Shown: positions 52,468 to 61,716 of the stretch, one piece after another | Layout of the letters: each line of letters starts with the position of its first letter | Numbering within the stretch: position 1 is the first letter of the stretch | DNA from: Paenibacillus massiliensis subsp. panacisoli DSM 21345 | GTDB taxonomy: Bacteria > Bacillota > Bacilli > Paenibacillales > Paenibacillaceae | Direction of reading: 5' to 3' | Length of the DNA stretch: 64,000 nt | NCBI RefSeq assembly: GCF_000426545.1 | Contig: NZ_AUFO01000001.1 | Span: 372,001 to 436,000, forward strand | Made by a program: the position numbers and the translations under genes | Notes under the pieces: model-generated | Seen by the model: only the letters and a program-made list of their open reading frames with translations | Databases searched by the model: none | Told to the model about the DNA's origin: nothing

Positions 52468-52513
52468 ACGTATGATAATGAGAGCAAGTCTCCCATTGTC
52501 ATACGTTTTTTTG
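52468..52513 (+). terminator. Terminator after the 109-aa gene
   Basis: Stem ACGTATGATAATG/CATTGTCATACGT (one G-T pair) and a seven-T tail. Confidence 0.92.
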
Positions 52514-52555
52514 GTTATTGCTCGCGTTAGTTGTTTAACTTATGGGAAAGGGAGC

Positions 52556-53374
52556 TTACAGCTGCTCACGGTGCTCGGCGCGGTATTGTCTTGGTGATAT
52601 CCCGTATTTTGCACGGAATACGCGGTGGAAATAAGTATAATTGGCAAATCCGGACGATTCAGCCGCTTGCTCCAAGGACATCGGGCTGAAAATAATCCGT
52701 TCCCGCGCCATATTGAGCCGAACCTCCAGCGCATATCGCATGATGGTGGTATCGAATGTTTCCTTGAACAAATGCACGGCACGGGATACGCTGATGCCGA
52801 GGTAGCCTGCAACGTCGTCCAGCTTAAAGGCAGTCGAGGCATTTTCCTCAATGTAATGCTTGATCTGGAAGGCCAGATAGCCGTGTTGGGAGGCAACAGG
52901 CTGCTCTGCCAACAGTCGGTCAATCTCGAGACAGAGAATCCGCATGTAATACTCCGATATCTCAGGATAATGGTTGAATATCCGACGCTGCTCCATGACA
53001 ATCTGGCGGAATATATTCAGTAGGGATTCGTTCAGTTCTACCCGCATCTTGGCTGGACGTTTACGCTGCTTCCACCAGGCTTCAGCCCAGGGCCCAGTGA
53101 AGAAGATGTGATAATCGCTGCTCTCAATCAGCGTGTCCCCTGTCGCATCCGTTTCGCCATCAATCGTCAATTCGTAAGGCTCCGAAGGATGAAGGAGCAG
53201 CAGATCACCAGCCACCACTTCGACCATATCGCTACCGATCCGTGCTCGGCAGCTACCGTCCGTCTGCAGGCGCAGCATGTAATTGCGAATGCCTTCGGGC
53301 TGGCTTGAATAATAGGGTCTGCGGTGAAAAGAAAATCCGGCAGTCAGTACCTTACATGATTCATTAGAGGACAT
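52556..53374 (-). CDS. AraC-family transcriptional regulator
   Basis: 272 aa. An N-terminal cupin-type sensor (about 1-140, 'VVAGDLLLLHPSEPYELTI') precedes two C-terminal helix-turn-helix motifs ('KLDDVAGYLGISVSRAVHLFKETF' and 'LEQAAESSGFANYTYFHRVFRAKYGISPRQYR'). It probably senses a sugar and activates the divergent sugar gene set. ATG 53374 has AAGGAG 8 nt upstream; the frame upstream to 53404 is not needed. Confidence 0.9.
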   Translation of the reverse strand: MSSNESCKVLTAGFSFHRRPYYSSQPEGIRNYMLRLQTDGSCRARIGSDMVEVVAGDLLLLHPSEPYELTIDGETDATGDTLIESSDYHIFFTGPWAEAWWKQRKRPAKMRVELNESLLNIFRQIVMEQRRIFNHYPEISEYYMRILCLEIDRLLAEQPVASQHGYLAFQIKHYIEENASTAFKLDDVAGYLGISVSRAVHLFKETFDTTIMRYALEVRLNMARERIIFSPMSLEQAAESSGFANYTYFHRVFRAKYGISPRQYRAEHREQL

Positions 53375-53576
53375 TGTAAGCACTCCTTTGCTCCCATGCT
53401 CCAATTCCCGGATACCTGTCCTTATCCCGGAATCAAAATCACGGTTACTTGATAAATATTGGCCAGATTGTTCATGTTCTAATCATATTATTCATTTTAT
53501 TCGAGGGCTGTACAGAATACCATGAGAGTAGATTGTACACCTCATACTAACTGGCATCTGAGGAGTGAAGAATGTA

Positions 53577-54686
53577 GTGGAGAGAGTAAAGGCAGGCATT
53601 ATCGGCTGCGGTCACATTAGTGCCGTATATCTCGAAAATCTGAAGCATAGTCCTTACATCGAAATCGTAGCTGTTGCTGACCTGCTGGCAGATCGTGCAA
53701 GAGCAAGAGCAGAGGAATTCTCTGTTGCAAACGTATACACAGTGGATGAGCTGATTCAAGATTCGTCCATTGAGCTGGTATTTAATCTGACCGTTCCTGG
53801 CAGTCATGCCATGACGGATCTGGCTGTGCTGGAGGCAGGAAAGCATGTATTCAGCGAGAAGCCGCTGGCCGTATCCCTTGAGGATGGCAAGAGAGTCCTT
53901 GAATGCGCCAGAGAAAAAGGTCTGCTGGTCGGCTGCGCACCGGATACCTTCCTGGGAGCAGGTATTCAGACGGCACGGAGCGCGATACAACAGGGCATGA
54001 TCGGGCGTCCGATTGCAGCCACGGCTTTCTTTATGGGAAGCGGCCCGGAATGGTGGCATCATGATCCTGAGTTCTTCTATGCCGCAGGCGGCGGCCCTAT
54101 GTTCGACATGGGACCCTACTATTTAACGGCACTCGTGAATCTGCTTGGCTCAATCCGGCGGATCAGCTCAACTGTCGGAATCCAGGTGCCTGATCGAATG
54201 ATCCATAGTGGACCGAAGGAAGGAACTCCGCTGCGGGTGCAGACTCCGACGCATCTGGCAGGTAACATTGACTTTCAGAGCGGGGCGATTGCCACCGTCA
54301 TTACCAGTTTTGATATCCGGGGCTCCTCAGAGCTTCCTTTCATTGAGATCTATGGCACTGAAGGGACAATGAGCGTTCCTGATCCCAATACGTTTAATGG
54401 TGATGTGAAGGTCAGACGCTTCGGTGCGGACGAGTGGGAGACGGTGGAGCCACTATTCATATGCTCTCGCAACGAGCGCGGCTTGGGGGCCTCGGAGATG
54501 GTCACAGCCTTGCGAGCAGGTAAGCAGCCGCGAACGAGTGGAGAGCTTGCTTATCACATTCTGGAGGCGATGCATGCGTTTCAGCGTTCCTCACTGGAAG
54601 GGAAGCACATCATCCTGGATAGCCGTTTCGAACCGGATGAGACCTTGTATTACGGCAATGAGATTCTGGCGAAGGTTGAAGTCTAG
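53577..54686 (+). CDS. Gfo/Idh/MocA family oxidoreductase
   Basis: 369 aa NAD(P)-dependent dehydrogenase-type protein. The Rossmann start 'AGIIGCGHISAVYLENL' and the 'EKPLA' motif ('FSEKPLAVSLEDGK') are present, as is the C-terminal alpha/beta domain with 'HHDPEFFYAAGGGPMFDMGPYY' carrying the usual D..H catalytic set. GTG 53577 is chosen, 11 nt after AGGAG; GTG 53565 overlaps the site. It is divergent from the AraC gene and leads the sugar set with the next two genes. The exact substrate is unknown. Confidence 0.88.
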   Translation: MERVKAGIIGCGHISAVYLENLKHSPYIEIVAVADLLADRARARAEEFSVANVYTVDELIQDSSIELVFNLTVPGSHAMTDLAVLEAGKHVFSEKPLAVSLEDGKRVLECAREKGLLVGCAPDTFLGAGIQTARSAIQQGMIGRPIAATAFFMGSGPEWWHHDPEFFYAAGGGPMFDMGPYYLTALVNLLGSIRRISSTVGIQVPDRMIHSGPKEGTPLRVQTPTHLAGNIDFQSGAIATVITSFDIRGSSELPFIEIYGTEGTMSVPDPNTFNGDVKVRRFGADEWETVEPLFICSRNERGLGASEMVTALRAGKQPRTSGELAYHILEAMHAFQRSSLEGKHIILDSRFEPDETLYYGNEILAKVEV

Positions 54687-54922
54687 GTAGACGTTGAAAT
54701 CGCTATCGGCATACAAGGGAAATCTCACTTAATAGATACCCATAAAAGCTCAAAAATGTGTTTTTTATGCACAAAAGGAAACATTTTTAACATGACATGC
54801 GTATGTAATATTAGAGACTCAAGATAAGGCAATCCCATTCAGTCGGAATATATGCATGATCCGTTGAACTTTACATTATAGTTGTTGAAATTTTATCCAT
54901 AGCGACAGGGGAGGATTATTCT
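54687..54922 (+). other. AT-rich spacer in the sugar gene set
   Basis: It holds the inverted repeat AAAAATGT (54752-54759) / ACATTTTT (54781-54788). This could be an operator or a weak terminator, and the TIM-barrel gene may have its own promoter here. Confidence 0.35.
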
Positions 54923-55891
54923 ATGAAACTTGGTGTATTCTTGGTCTTATTCGGGGACAGATCTTTGGAAGAAGCATTGGATTTTGCAGCATCCACGGGG
55001 GTAACAGCCGTAGAGATCGGAACAGGTGGCAATCCAGGCAAGAAGCATTGTGATCCAGCGGCATTGCTGGGTAATGATACAGCGATTCAGAATTTCAAGA
55101 AGGCCGTAGAATCTCGTGGGCTGACAATCAGTGCCTTAAGCTGTCACGGGAATCCATTGCATCCGCAAAAGCATCTGGCACAGCAGGATCATGAAGATTT
55201 TATCAACACGGTATTGCTGGCTGAGAAGCTGGAAGTACCTGTCGTGAATACATTCTCCGGCTGTCCGGGGGATCATGAGAATGCGAAGTATCCGAACTGG
55301 CCCGTAGCTCCGTGGCCGAACGATTATCAGGAGATTCTGAAGTGGCAATGGGAGAATAAAGTTATTCCTTATTGGACGGAGACAGGCAAGTTCGCAGCTG
55401 AGCATCATGTCAAGATTGGATTGGAGCTGCACGGGGGCTTCTCTGTGCATACGCCTGCTACGCTGTTGCGTCTGCGTGAAGCTGCAGGAGAAGTGATTGG
55501 TGCCAATCTTGACCCAAGCCATATGTGGTGGCAGGGTATTGACCCGGTTCAGGCTGTACAGATTCTTGGCCGTGAAGGAGCGATTCATCATTTCCACGCC
55601 AAGGATACTGTCATTGATCCAGTGAATGTCAACAAATACGGTCTGACAGATATGCAGCCGTACACCAATATGCTGGAGCGTGCGTGGCAGTTCCGTACAG
55701 TAGGATTTGGGCATGACATCAAGACGTGGGCGGATATCCTGAGCGCGCTTCGTCTTGTAGGCTATGATTATGTTGTTAGCATTGAGCATGAGGATGGACT
55801 GATGTCCATCGAGGAAGGCTTCACCAAGGCGGTTCACAATCTGAAGCAGGTGCTTATGAATGAACCTTTAGGCGAAATGTGGTGGGTATAA
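54923..55891 (+). CDS. Sugar phosphate isomerase/epimerase (xylose isomerase-like TIM barrel)
   Basis: 322 aa, AP endonuclease family 2 type. The barrel strands carry metal ligands: 'KIGLELHGGF' (Glu), 'GANLDPSHMWWQG' (Asp, His), 'HFHAKDT' and 'SIEHEDGLMS' (Glu). It interconverts or epimerises a small sugar. GGGGAGG precedes the ATG. It stands with Gfo/Idh and ThuA genes, a common inositol-like or keto-sugar set. Confidence 0.88.
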   Translation: MKLGVFLVLFGDRSLEEALDFAASTGVTAVEIGTGGNPGKKHCDPAALLGNDTAIQNFKKAVESRGLTISALSCHGNPLHPQKHLAQQDHEDFINTVLLAEKLEVPVVNTFSGCPGDHENAKYPNWPVAPWPNDYQEILKWQWENKVIPYWTETGKFAAEHHVKIGLELHGGFSVHTPATLLRLREAAGEVIGANLDPSHMWWQGIDPVQAVQILGREGAIHHFHAKDTVIDPVNVNKYGLTDMQPYTNMLERAWQFRTVGFGHDIKTWADILSALRLVGYDYVVSIEHEDGLMSIEEGFTKAVHNLKQVLMNEPLGEMWWV

Positions 55892-55933
55892 CAGCTTGGG
55901 AGACAACAGGGGCAATATTTAGGGGGATAAGTT

Positions 55934-56662
55934 ATGATTAACGTAACCATCTGGAATGAATTTGTTCATGAGAAAATACACGATGCCGTGCAGCGCGTCT
56001 ATCCTGATGGATTGCATAATGCACTCGCTGCGGGGCTTGGGGGAGAAGGCTTCGCAATCCGTACAGCAACATTGGACCAACCGGAACATGGGCTAACGGA
56101 TGAAGTGCTGAATTCTACGGATGTATTGATCTGGTGGGGGCATATGGCTCATGATCGGGTAAGTGACGAGGTGGTCGCCAAGGTGGTTCGCAAGGTACAG
56201 GAAGGTATGGGCTTCGTGGTGCTGCATTCGGGGCACTTTTCGAAGCCGTTCAAGGCCCTGATGGGCACCAGCTGCGATCTGAAATGGAGAGTAGCTGGCG
56301 AGCAGGAAATCCTGTGGTCAGTAAATCCCTCGCATCCGATTGCAGAGGGCATTGATACGAAGATTATTCTGGAGCAGGAAGAGATGTATGGCGAATTCTT
56401 TGATATTCCTACTCCGGATGAGCTGGTATTTATTAGTAATTTTGCTGGAGGCGAAGTATTCCGCAGTGGTTGTACTTTCCGGCGTGGAGCAGGCAAGATC
56501 TTCTATTTCCGGCCAGGGCATGAGACGTATCCAACGTTCTATCACCCCGAGATTCTGAAGGTTATTGCCAACGGCATTCGCTGGGCGTACCCTGTGCATC
56601 ACCCGCAGCAGACTTATGGACGCAGCGAACCGGTTCGCCCTTTTGGCGAGGTGCTCGTATGA
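55934..56662 (+). CDS. ThuA domain protein
   Basis: 242 aa, class-I glutamine amidotransferase-like ThuA fold ('[14 protein letters not shown]', '[13 protein letters not shown]', '[22 protein letters not shown]', '[32 protein letters not shown]'). ThuA proteins of rhizobia act in trehalose and related disaccharide use. The amidotransferase Cys is not visible, as is usual in the family. AGGGGGATAAG precedes the ATG. It is the last gene of the set. Confidence 0.88.
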   Translation: MINVTIWNEFVHEKIHDAVQRVYPDGLHNALAAGLGGEGFAIRTATLDQPEHGLTDEVLNSTDVLIWWGHMAHDRVSDEVVAKVVRKVQEGMGFVVLHSGHFSKPFKALMGTSCDLKWRVAGEQEILWSVNPSHPIAEGIDTKIILEQEEMYGEFFDIPTPDELVFISNFAGGEVFRSGCTFRRGAGKIFYFRPGHETYPTFYHPEILKVIANGIRWAYPVHHPQQTYGRSEPVRPFGEVLV

Positions 56663-56796
56663 CATTTCCACATGTGTTCTCGTAGTGCGTCCGGAAGAAT
56701 AGGATGCGACCCGCAGGAAGGTGTAGCTTGATCAACGCTGTGCCTCCCATCAGACAGTCCATTGACGATACATGCATGCTATTGTAATGATACGGT

Positions 56797-56836
56797 GAAA
56801 GACAGGCGACTCCGGGAATCGCCTGTCTTTCGTTAT
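56797..56836 (+). terminator. Terminator after the ThuA gene
   Basis: 12-bp stem AAAGACAGGCGA/TCGCCTGTCTTT with a 9-nt loop and a T-rich tail. Confidence 0.8.
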
Positions 56837-56969
56837 TTTCATGCTCTACAGCAATGTCCTACAATTAATTGGGACCAGGTCATTTTCAATTTGATGAAAA
56901 TATGCTAAACTGAAATATACTAACTAATTGAAAGTTAACAACAGACCTGTCAAAGAGGTGAATAAAATT

Positions 56970-57287
56970 ATGGACAATCATCCAACTCATTTGTGTCCCC
57001 GCTTTGAGACAGCCTTCTCATTTTTGGGAAAGCGCTGGAATGGTCTGATCATTCGGACGCTAATGGATGGGCCTAAGCGGTTCAAGGATATATCGAATCA
57101 AATTCCCAGCATGAGTGACAAGATGCTATCGGAGCGGATGAAGGACCTTGAGAGCGAAGGGATCCTCATCAGACATGTATACCCAGAGACTCCGGTTCGT
57201 ATCGAATATGAGCTAACGCCTAAAGGCCAGGCACTGCGTCCAGTTATGGATCAGATTCAATCATGGGCTGAGGATTGGGTACAGTAG
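56970..57287 (+). CDS. HxlR-family transcriptional regulator
   Basis: 105 aa winged-helix protein. The conserved N-terminal Cys ('LCPRFETAFSFLGKRWNGLIIRTL') and 'GPKRFKDISNQIPSMSDKMLSERMKDLESEGIL' are the family signature. In YodB/HypR-type members this Cys senses electrophiles or oxidants. ATG 56970 has AGAGGTG 10 nt upstream; a TTG at 56928 is in frame but lacks a site. No partner gene is adjacent, since the nitrite operon follows after a terminator. Confidence 0.88.
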   Translation: MDNHPTHLCPRFETAFSFLGKRWNGLIIRTLMDGPKRFKDISNQIPSMSDKMLSERMKDLESEGILIRHVYPETPVRIEYELTPKGQALRPVMDQIQSWAEDWVQ

Positions 57288-57332
57288 ACAAGTAGAGTAG
57301 ATGAAGAATGACAAGTTGTAGGTAGCGTAAAG

Positions 57333-57370
57333 GAAGGTACCCTGAGTTCAAAGGGGTGCCTTCTTTTTTT
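57333..57370 (+). terminator. Terminator after the HxlR gene
   Basis: 10-bp stem GAAGGTACCC/GGGTGCCTTC (one G-T pair) and a strong T-run. Confidence 0.88.
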
Positions 57371-57474
57371 GTTAAGAGCATAGAATTTATACGTTTTCAA
57401 CGGAGCTGAACAGTTCGAGCTCATGAAAACCGCAATATTTTTTACAAAAAATTGAAGTGAAAAAAAGTACAATA

Positions 57475-57494
57475 TTTGTGACCAAAATCACAAA
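57475..57494 (+). promoter_or_regulatory. Fnr/Crp-type box upstream of nirB
   Basis: Perfect 20-bp palindrome of the TGTGA-N6-TCACA type with TT/AA flanks. Its centre is 41.5 nt before the start site inferred from the TAAAAT at 57514-57519, the class II activator position. It suggests oxygen-limited control of the nitrite genes. Confidence 0.85.
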
Positions 57495-57513
57495 GTTAAA
57501 ATTTAATCTATTT

Positions 57514-57519
57514 TAAAAT
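57514..57519 (+). promoter_or_regulatory. -10 element of the nirB promoter
   Basis: TAAAAT in an AT-rich tract, placed for activation by the Fnr-type box at 57475. Confidence 0.6.
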
Positions 57520-57599
57520 TGAATTATAAGATATCAGGCATTGTCAGTCCATAAGAGAGAGCAGCAGACAGGCTGGGCATTGCTAAGGAGGGCTACAGT

Positions 57600-60026
57600 A
57601 TGAGCAAGAGACGAGAGCAACTGGTACTGATTGGGAACGGAATGGCTGGCGTAGGTACATTAGAACAGATCATCAAGCTGGGCGGCGAATACGATCTGCA
57701 TGTGTTCGGTAGCGAGCCGTACCCTAACTATAACCGGATCATGCTGTCTTACGTATTGGAAGGAAGCAAGACGGTTGAGGATATCATTCTGAACGACTGG
57801 GACTGGTACAAGGATAACGGTATCCAGCTTCACACGGATACTACCGTAGTGAAGATTGATGCCGAAGCCAAGACCATCTCTACGGACAAGGGTCAGACAC
57901 TGTCCTATGACAAAGTGATTATCGCAACCGGCTCAAAGCCATTCATGCTCCCGATTCCGGGGATCGAGCGTGAAGGAGTCATTGGTTTCCGTGACGTGGC
58001 TGACTGTAGACAAATGATTGAGGCAGCAGGGACCTATCGCAAGGCAGCGGTAATCGGTGGTGGATTGCTTGGTCTGGAAGCGGCGAAGGGGCTTGTGAAC
58101 CTGGGCATGGACGTGACCGTTGTGCATCTGATGGAAGATCTGATGGAACGTCAGCTGGACCCTGCTGCTTCCTTGATGCTGAAGGCAGAGCTTGAGCGTC
58201 AGGGTATCAAATTTGCAATGGGCAAACAGACTGTAGAACTGACTGGCGACGAACGGGTGACAGGGCTGCGCTTCAGTGACAATAGTGAGCTTGAGGCGGA
58301 TCTGGTTGTCATGGCCGTAGGGATTAAGCCGAATACAGACGTAGCTGTGGCAAGTGGAATGAACGTGAATCGCGGGATCGTCGTGGATGACTACATGAGA
58401 ACCTCTCTTCCAGATGTGTACGCGGTAGGCGAATGCACAGAGCACCGTGGTGTATGCTACGGTCTGGTAGCACCGCTCTTTGAGCAAGGTGCAGTGCTGG
58501 CGAAGCATTTGTGTGGTGCAGAGACTCAAGCCTATGAAGGATCTGTCGTATCCACGAAGCTGAAGATTTCCGGGGTGGACGTCTTCTCCGCAGGTGAGTT
58601 CCTGGATACCCCAGAACATACCGTAATTACTGCGAAGGATGAATGGAAACGTACCTACAAAAAAGTGTTGCTGCGCAATAATGTAATTGTCGGAGCGGTA
58701 TTGTTTGGAGACGTGACGGAGTCGGCAAATCTGCAAAAGCTCGTGCGTCAAGGAACAGAGATGAATGATGAGATCTACGGCTCCATTATGGGAACCGGAT
58801 GTGCTGGACACAAAGCAGCTTCGGCTTCAGTTGCTACCATGCCTGATGACGAGATTGTGTGTGGCTGTAACGGTGTAACTAAGCTGGCAATCGTAGAGGC
58901 TATTACAGATCAAGGACTGACAACAGTAGATGAAATCAAGGCCTGTACAGGAGCTACTCGTTCTTGTGGTGGCTGTAAGCCGATGGTGGAGCAGATCCTG
59001 CAATATGTGCTTGGTGATGGCTTCGAAAGTACTGCCAAGCAAGGCATCTGTAGCTGTACATCATTGAGCCGCGATGAGATTGTAGCTGAGATTAAGGCCA
59101 AAGGGCTGACTACATCGCGTGAGGTCATGAATGTACTGGGCTGGTCCCAGCCTGAAGGATGCTCGAAGTGTAGACCGGCGCTTAACTACTACCTCGGCAT
59201 GATTAATCCAGATACTCATGAAGATGAAGCAGAGTCGCGCTTCGTAAACGAACGTATGAGTGCCAATATTCAGAAAGACGGAACCTATACTGTCGTACCA
59301 AGAATGTACGGTGGGGTCACAACACCAGAAGATTTGAAGAAAATTGCTGATGTATCACTTAAATATGATGTGAAGGTAGTTAAGGTGACAGGCGGTCAGC
59401 GTTTGGATTTGATCGGCGTGAAGAAAGAGGATCTACCGAAGGTATGGGAAGAGCTGGATATGCCTTCCGGCTATGCGTATGCCAAATCGCTTCGTACAGT
59501 CAAGACCTGTGTCGGCTCGCAATTTTGCCGCTTCGGTACTCAGGATTCAATGGCGATGGGAGCCCTTCTGGAACGCAAGTTTGAGCGGCTCGATCTCCCA
59601 GCGAAGTTCAAATACGCTGTCAACGGATGTCCGCGGAACTGCGCAGAATCCTGCACCAAGGATATCGGTATCGTCGGCAACGATGGTGGCTGGGAAATAT
59701 TCGTGGGTGGCAATGGCGGTATCAAGGCTCGCTTGGCAGACTCGCTCTGCAAGGTGAAGACAGATCAGGAACTGATTGATATCTGTGCGGCAGTTATGCA
59801 GTATTACCGTGAGACAGGGAATTACCTGGAGCGGACTTCGGAGTGGGTGGAGCGTATTGGCATTGAAGACATTCGAGCTCGTACCGTGGAAGATCTGGAG
59901 AACCGCAAGGCATTGGTTGAGCGAATCGAATTCGCGCTGGCACAGGTAGAGGACCCATGGAAGAAGATCCTGAACAATCCAGAGAAACGTGAAGTGCTCT
60001 TTGAGAAAAAAGAACCAGTGATGTAA
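57600..60026 (+). CDS. nirB: NADH-dependent nitrite reductase large subunit
   Basis: 808 aa NirB/NasD. It reduces nitrite to ammonium with siroheme and Fe-S centres. Order: FAD/NAD domain ('VLIGNGMAGVGTLEQI', 'IIATGSKPFMLPIPG', 'VIGGGLLGLEAAKGL'); BFD-like [2Fe-2S] site ('VCGCNGVTKLAIVEAI', 'CTGATRSCGGCKPMV') with a second Cys cluster; sulfite/nitrite reductase ferredoxin-like halves; and the siroheme-4Fe4S ligands 'TCVGSQFCRFGTQDS' and 'NGCPRNCAESC'. AAGGAGGG is ahead. Fnr-type control and the NirC neighbour suit dissimilatory or detoxifying nitrite use. Confidence 0.95.
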   Translation: MSKRREQLVLIGNGMAGVGTLEQIIKLGGEYDLHVFGSEPYPNYNRIMLSYVLEGSKTVEDIILNDWDWYKDNGIQLHTDTTVVKIDAEAKTISTDKGQTLSYDKVIIATGSKPFMLPIPGIEREGVIGFRDVADCRQMIEAAGTYRKAAVIGGGLLGLEAAKGLVNLGMDVTVVHLMEDLMERQLDPAASLMLKAELERQGIKFAMGKQTVELTGDERVTGLRFSDNSELEADLVVMAVGIKPNTDVAVASGMNVNRGIVVDDYMRTSLPDVYAVGECTEHRGVCYGLVAPLFEQGAVLAKHLCGAETQAYEGSVVSTKLKISGVDVFSAGEFLDTPEHTVITAKDEWKRTYKKVLLRNNVIVGAVLFGDVTESANLQKLVRQGTEMNDEIYGSIMGTGCAGHKAASASVATMPDDEIVCGCNGVTKLAIVEAITDQGLTTVDEIKACTGATRSCGGCKPMVEQILQYVLGDGFESTAKQGICSCTSLSRDEIVAEIKAKGLTTSREVMNVLGWSQPEGCSKCRPALNYYLGMINPDTHEDEAESRFVNERMSANIQKDGTYTVVPRMYGGVTTPEDLKKIADVSLKYDVKVVKVTGGQRLDLIGVKKEDLPKVWEELDMPSGYAYAKSLRTVKTCVGSQFCRFGTQDSMAMGALLERKFERLDLPAKFKYAVNGCPRNCAESCTKDIGIVGNDGGWEIFVGGNGGIKARLADSLCKVKTDQELIDICAAVMQYYRETGNYLERTSEWVERIGIEDIRARTVEDLENRKALVERIEFALAQVEDPWKKILNNPEKREVLFEKKEPVM

Positions 60027-60126
60027 TAGCTCGTACACGTGATTGCTATCTAGTTAACTAACTGGCTGACTAACTAACTGACTAATTTTAACTATAAACT
60101 ATTAACTAATTTACTGATTGCTTATA

Positions 60127-60164
60127 CGAAGCTCTCATGCTGATTTACAGCTTCTGAGAGCTTC
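60127..60164 (+). other. Hairpin between nirB and nirD
   Basis: 11-bp stem CGAAGCTCTCA/TGAGAGCTTCG with a 16-nt loop and no T-run. It is likely a processing or stability element in the nir mRNA. A TAACTAACTG-type low-complexity run precedes it (60052-60110). Confidence 0.55.
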
Positions 60165-60212
60165 GCATAGCAGTGAGTCACAATAGTACATTAATACAGG
60201 AGGCGAAGGACC

Positions 60213-60533
60213 TTGAAAACCACAACAGAGTACTGCGCGGTAGGCCGTCAGGAGGAATTCTTTCCTATGATCGGACGTGTAATCCAGCTGAAAGATGTAG
60301 AGATTGCTGTCTTCCGTACATCCGACGGACAGATCTACGCAGTGGAGAACCGTAATCCTCATCCGAAGGGTGGCCCATTGGCCGAAGGCATCGTCTCAGG
60401 GCACTATCTCTATGATCCGCTCTATGATTGGAAGATTAATCTGGAGGATGGTCAGGTGCAGGCACCCGATCAGGGACAGGTTCGCACCTTTCCGGTCAGA
60501 CTGGAGCAGGATCAGATCATGATTTTGGCCTAG
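60213..60533 (+). CDS. nirD: Nitrite reductase small subunit NirD (Rieske-fold, clusterless)
   Basis: 106 aa Rieske-type fold. The places of the cluster ligands read 'ENRNPHPKGGPLAEG' and 'YDPLYDWKINLEDG': both Cys are replaced and one His is lost, so no [2Fe-2S] centre is expected, as in other NirD/NasE proteins. It stabilises NirB. TTG 60213 is the start, with AGGAGGCGAAGG about 8 nt upstream. nirC follows. Confidence 0.92.
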   Translation: MKTTTEYCAVGRQEEFFPMIGRVIQLKDVEIAVFRTSDGQIYAVENRNPHPKGGPLAEGIVSGHYLYDPLYDWKINLEDGQVQAPDQGQVRTFPVRLEQDQIMILA

Positions 60534-60579
60534 CAGGCCGTAGACTAGCATTGGAAGCGTAACTTAGGAGGTGTGTCCC

Positions 60580-61374
60580 ATGTTTGCACCCGACGTGGAG
60601 ACGATGGTAGAAGCCGCAGTAAATAAAGTCAAAAGAATGAACGAAAGCTGGCCCAGGTATATGGTCGCTGCGCTGCTTGCTGGCGCCTATGTAGGCTTGG
60701 GAATCATCTTAATCTTTTCTCTGGGGGCTCCACTGGCTGCCATAAAGTCCCCGTTTCAGCCACTGATTATGGGGGCATCCTTCGGAATTGCTCTCACCTT
60801 GGTTGTATTTGCTGGCTCAGAGCTGTTCACGGGCAATAATATGTTCCTCACGGTGAGTACGATTGCCAAACGCACGACGGTGACAGATACATTGAAGAAC
60901 TGGGGACTTGTTTTTATTGGTAACCTGGCAGGTGCTGTGCTACTGTCCTATCTGATTGCTGGAACCGGACTATTTCGGGGAATTCCCCAAGATCATCTGA
61001 TCTTTGCTGCTGCTGCCAAAAAAATGAGTCTGCCATACACAGATTTGTTCTTCCGCGGTATTCTGTGTAACTGGCTTGTGTGTCTTGCCTTGTGGATGTC
61101 CTCTCGTGCGAAGAGTGAGGCGGCCCGGCTGGTATTAATCTGGTGGTGTCTGTTTGCCTTTATCGCGAGCGGCTATGAGCATAGTGTTGCGAATATGACG
61201 TTGCTGACTGTAGCCTGGGTGCTGCCTAACCATCCCGAGACTATTACATTGGCGGGCTGGCTACACAACATGATTCCCGTTACTCTGGGGAATATCGTAG
61301 GTGGGGCTGTCTTTGTGGGTATGGCCTATAGCTATATTTCCTCCTATAGCAAGCTTGGCAAGTCTCGTTCCTAG
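60580..61374 (+). CDS. nirC: Formate/nitrite transporter family protein (NirC-like)
   Basis: 264 aa FNT-family pentameric channel with six membrane segments ('MVAALLAGAYVGLGIILIFSLG', 'GSELFTGNNMFLTV', 'NWLVCLALWMSSRAKS', 'ASGYEHSVANM'). The central His of 'GYEHSVANM' and the Omega-loop region are typical. It moves nitrite across the membrane and fits with nirB-nirD. AGGAGGTG precedes ATG 60580; GTG 60571 lies in the site. Confidence 0.92.
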   Translation: MFAPDVETMVEAAVNKVKRMNESWPRYMVAALLAGAYVGLGIILIFSLGAPLAAIKSPFQPLIMGASFGIALTLVVFAGSELFTGNNMFLTVSTIAKRTTVTDTLKNWGLVFIGNLAGAVLLSYLIAGTGLFRGIPQDHLIFAAAAKKMSLPYTDLFFRGILCNWLVCLALWMSSRAKSEAARLVLIWWCLFAFIASGYEHSVANMTLLTVAWVLPNHPETITLAGWLHNMIPVTLGNIVGGAVFVGMAYSYISSYSKLGKSRS

Positions 61375-61667
61375 TACCTTGAGCAGATGAAATGCGAGTG
61401 TAGAGCCGCTGCAAGCGGGGAGCCCTGTCGACCTCTGTTAAGCTTGCTGTTCTTTTGAACGAAATGGAAAAGTGGATGAACAGCAAGCTTAAAGGCGGCC
61501 ACTTCGTTTCTCTAGGACTTCCCCGCTTTCCGCTAACCACGATCTCTCCAGACCATTCAACCTAAAATATAATTCGGTCAAGGTACTAGTACCCTGAACA
61601 GATCAAATGCGAGTGTAGGCCCGCTTTCCGCTCACGACTACGCTCCTCAGATCATTCAATCTGAGAT
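61371..61667. repeat. Degenerate direct-repeat element in the spacer after nirC
   Basis: A 40-bp unit (61371-61410) recurs at 61586-61625 with 35 matches. A second unit beginning CCCGCTTTCCGCT occurs at 61522 and 61620. The first copy overlaps the nirC stop codon. Between the copies lies a 14-bp perfect inverted repeat. It looks like an intergenic repeat family rather than a gene; a frame at 61280-61540 is spurious. Confidence 0.8.
61439..61491. repeat. 14-bp perfect inverted repeat inside the repeat element
   Basis: TAAGCTTGCTGTTC (61439-61452) and its complement (61478-61491), separated by 25 nt. No T-run follows, so it is not a plain terminator; its arms may be the ends of a small mobile-type element. 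Confidence 0.65.
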
Positions 61668-61716
61668 CATGTTCTAACAAAGTACGTATATGGACTAGAA
61701 AAGTATATGAACTAGA

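Noticed and set aside
60052..60110. TAACTAACTG-type run considered as a tandem repeat
   Set aside because: Irregular low-complexity AT-rich sequence without a stable period; mentioned only with the hairpin.
61280..61540. Minus-strand frame of 86 codons across the nirC end and repeat
   Set aside because: Antisense to nirC and made of repeat sequence.
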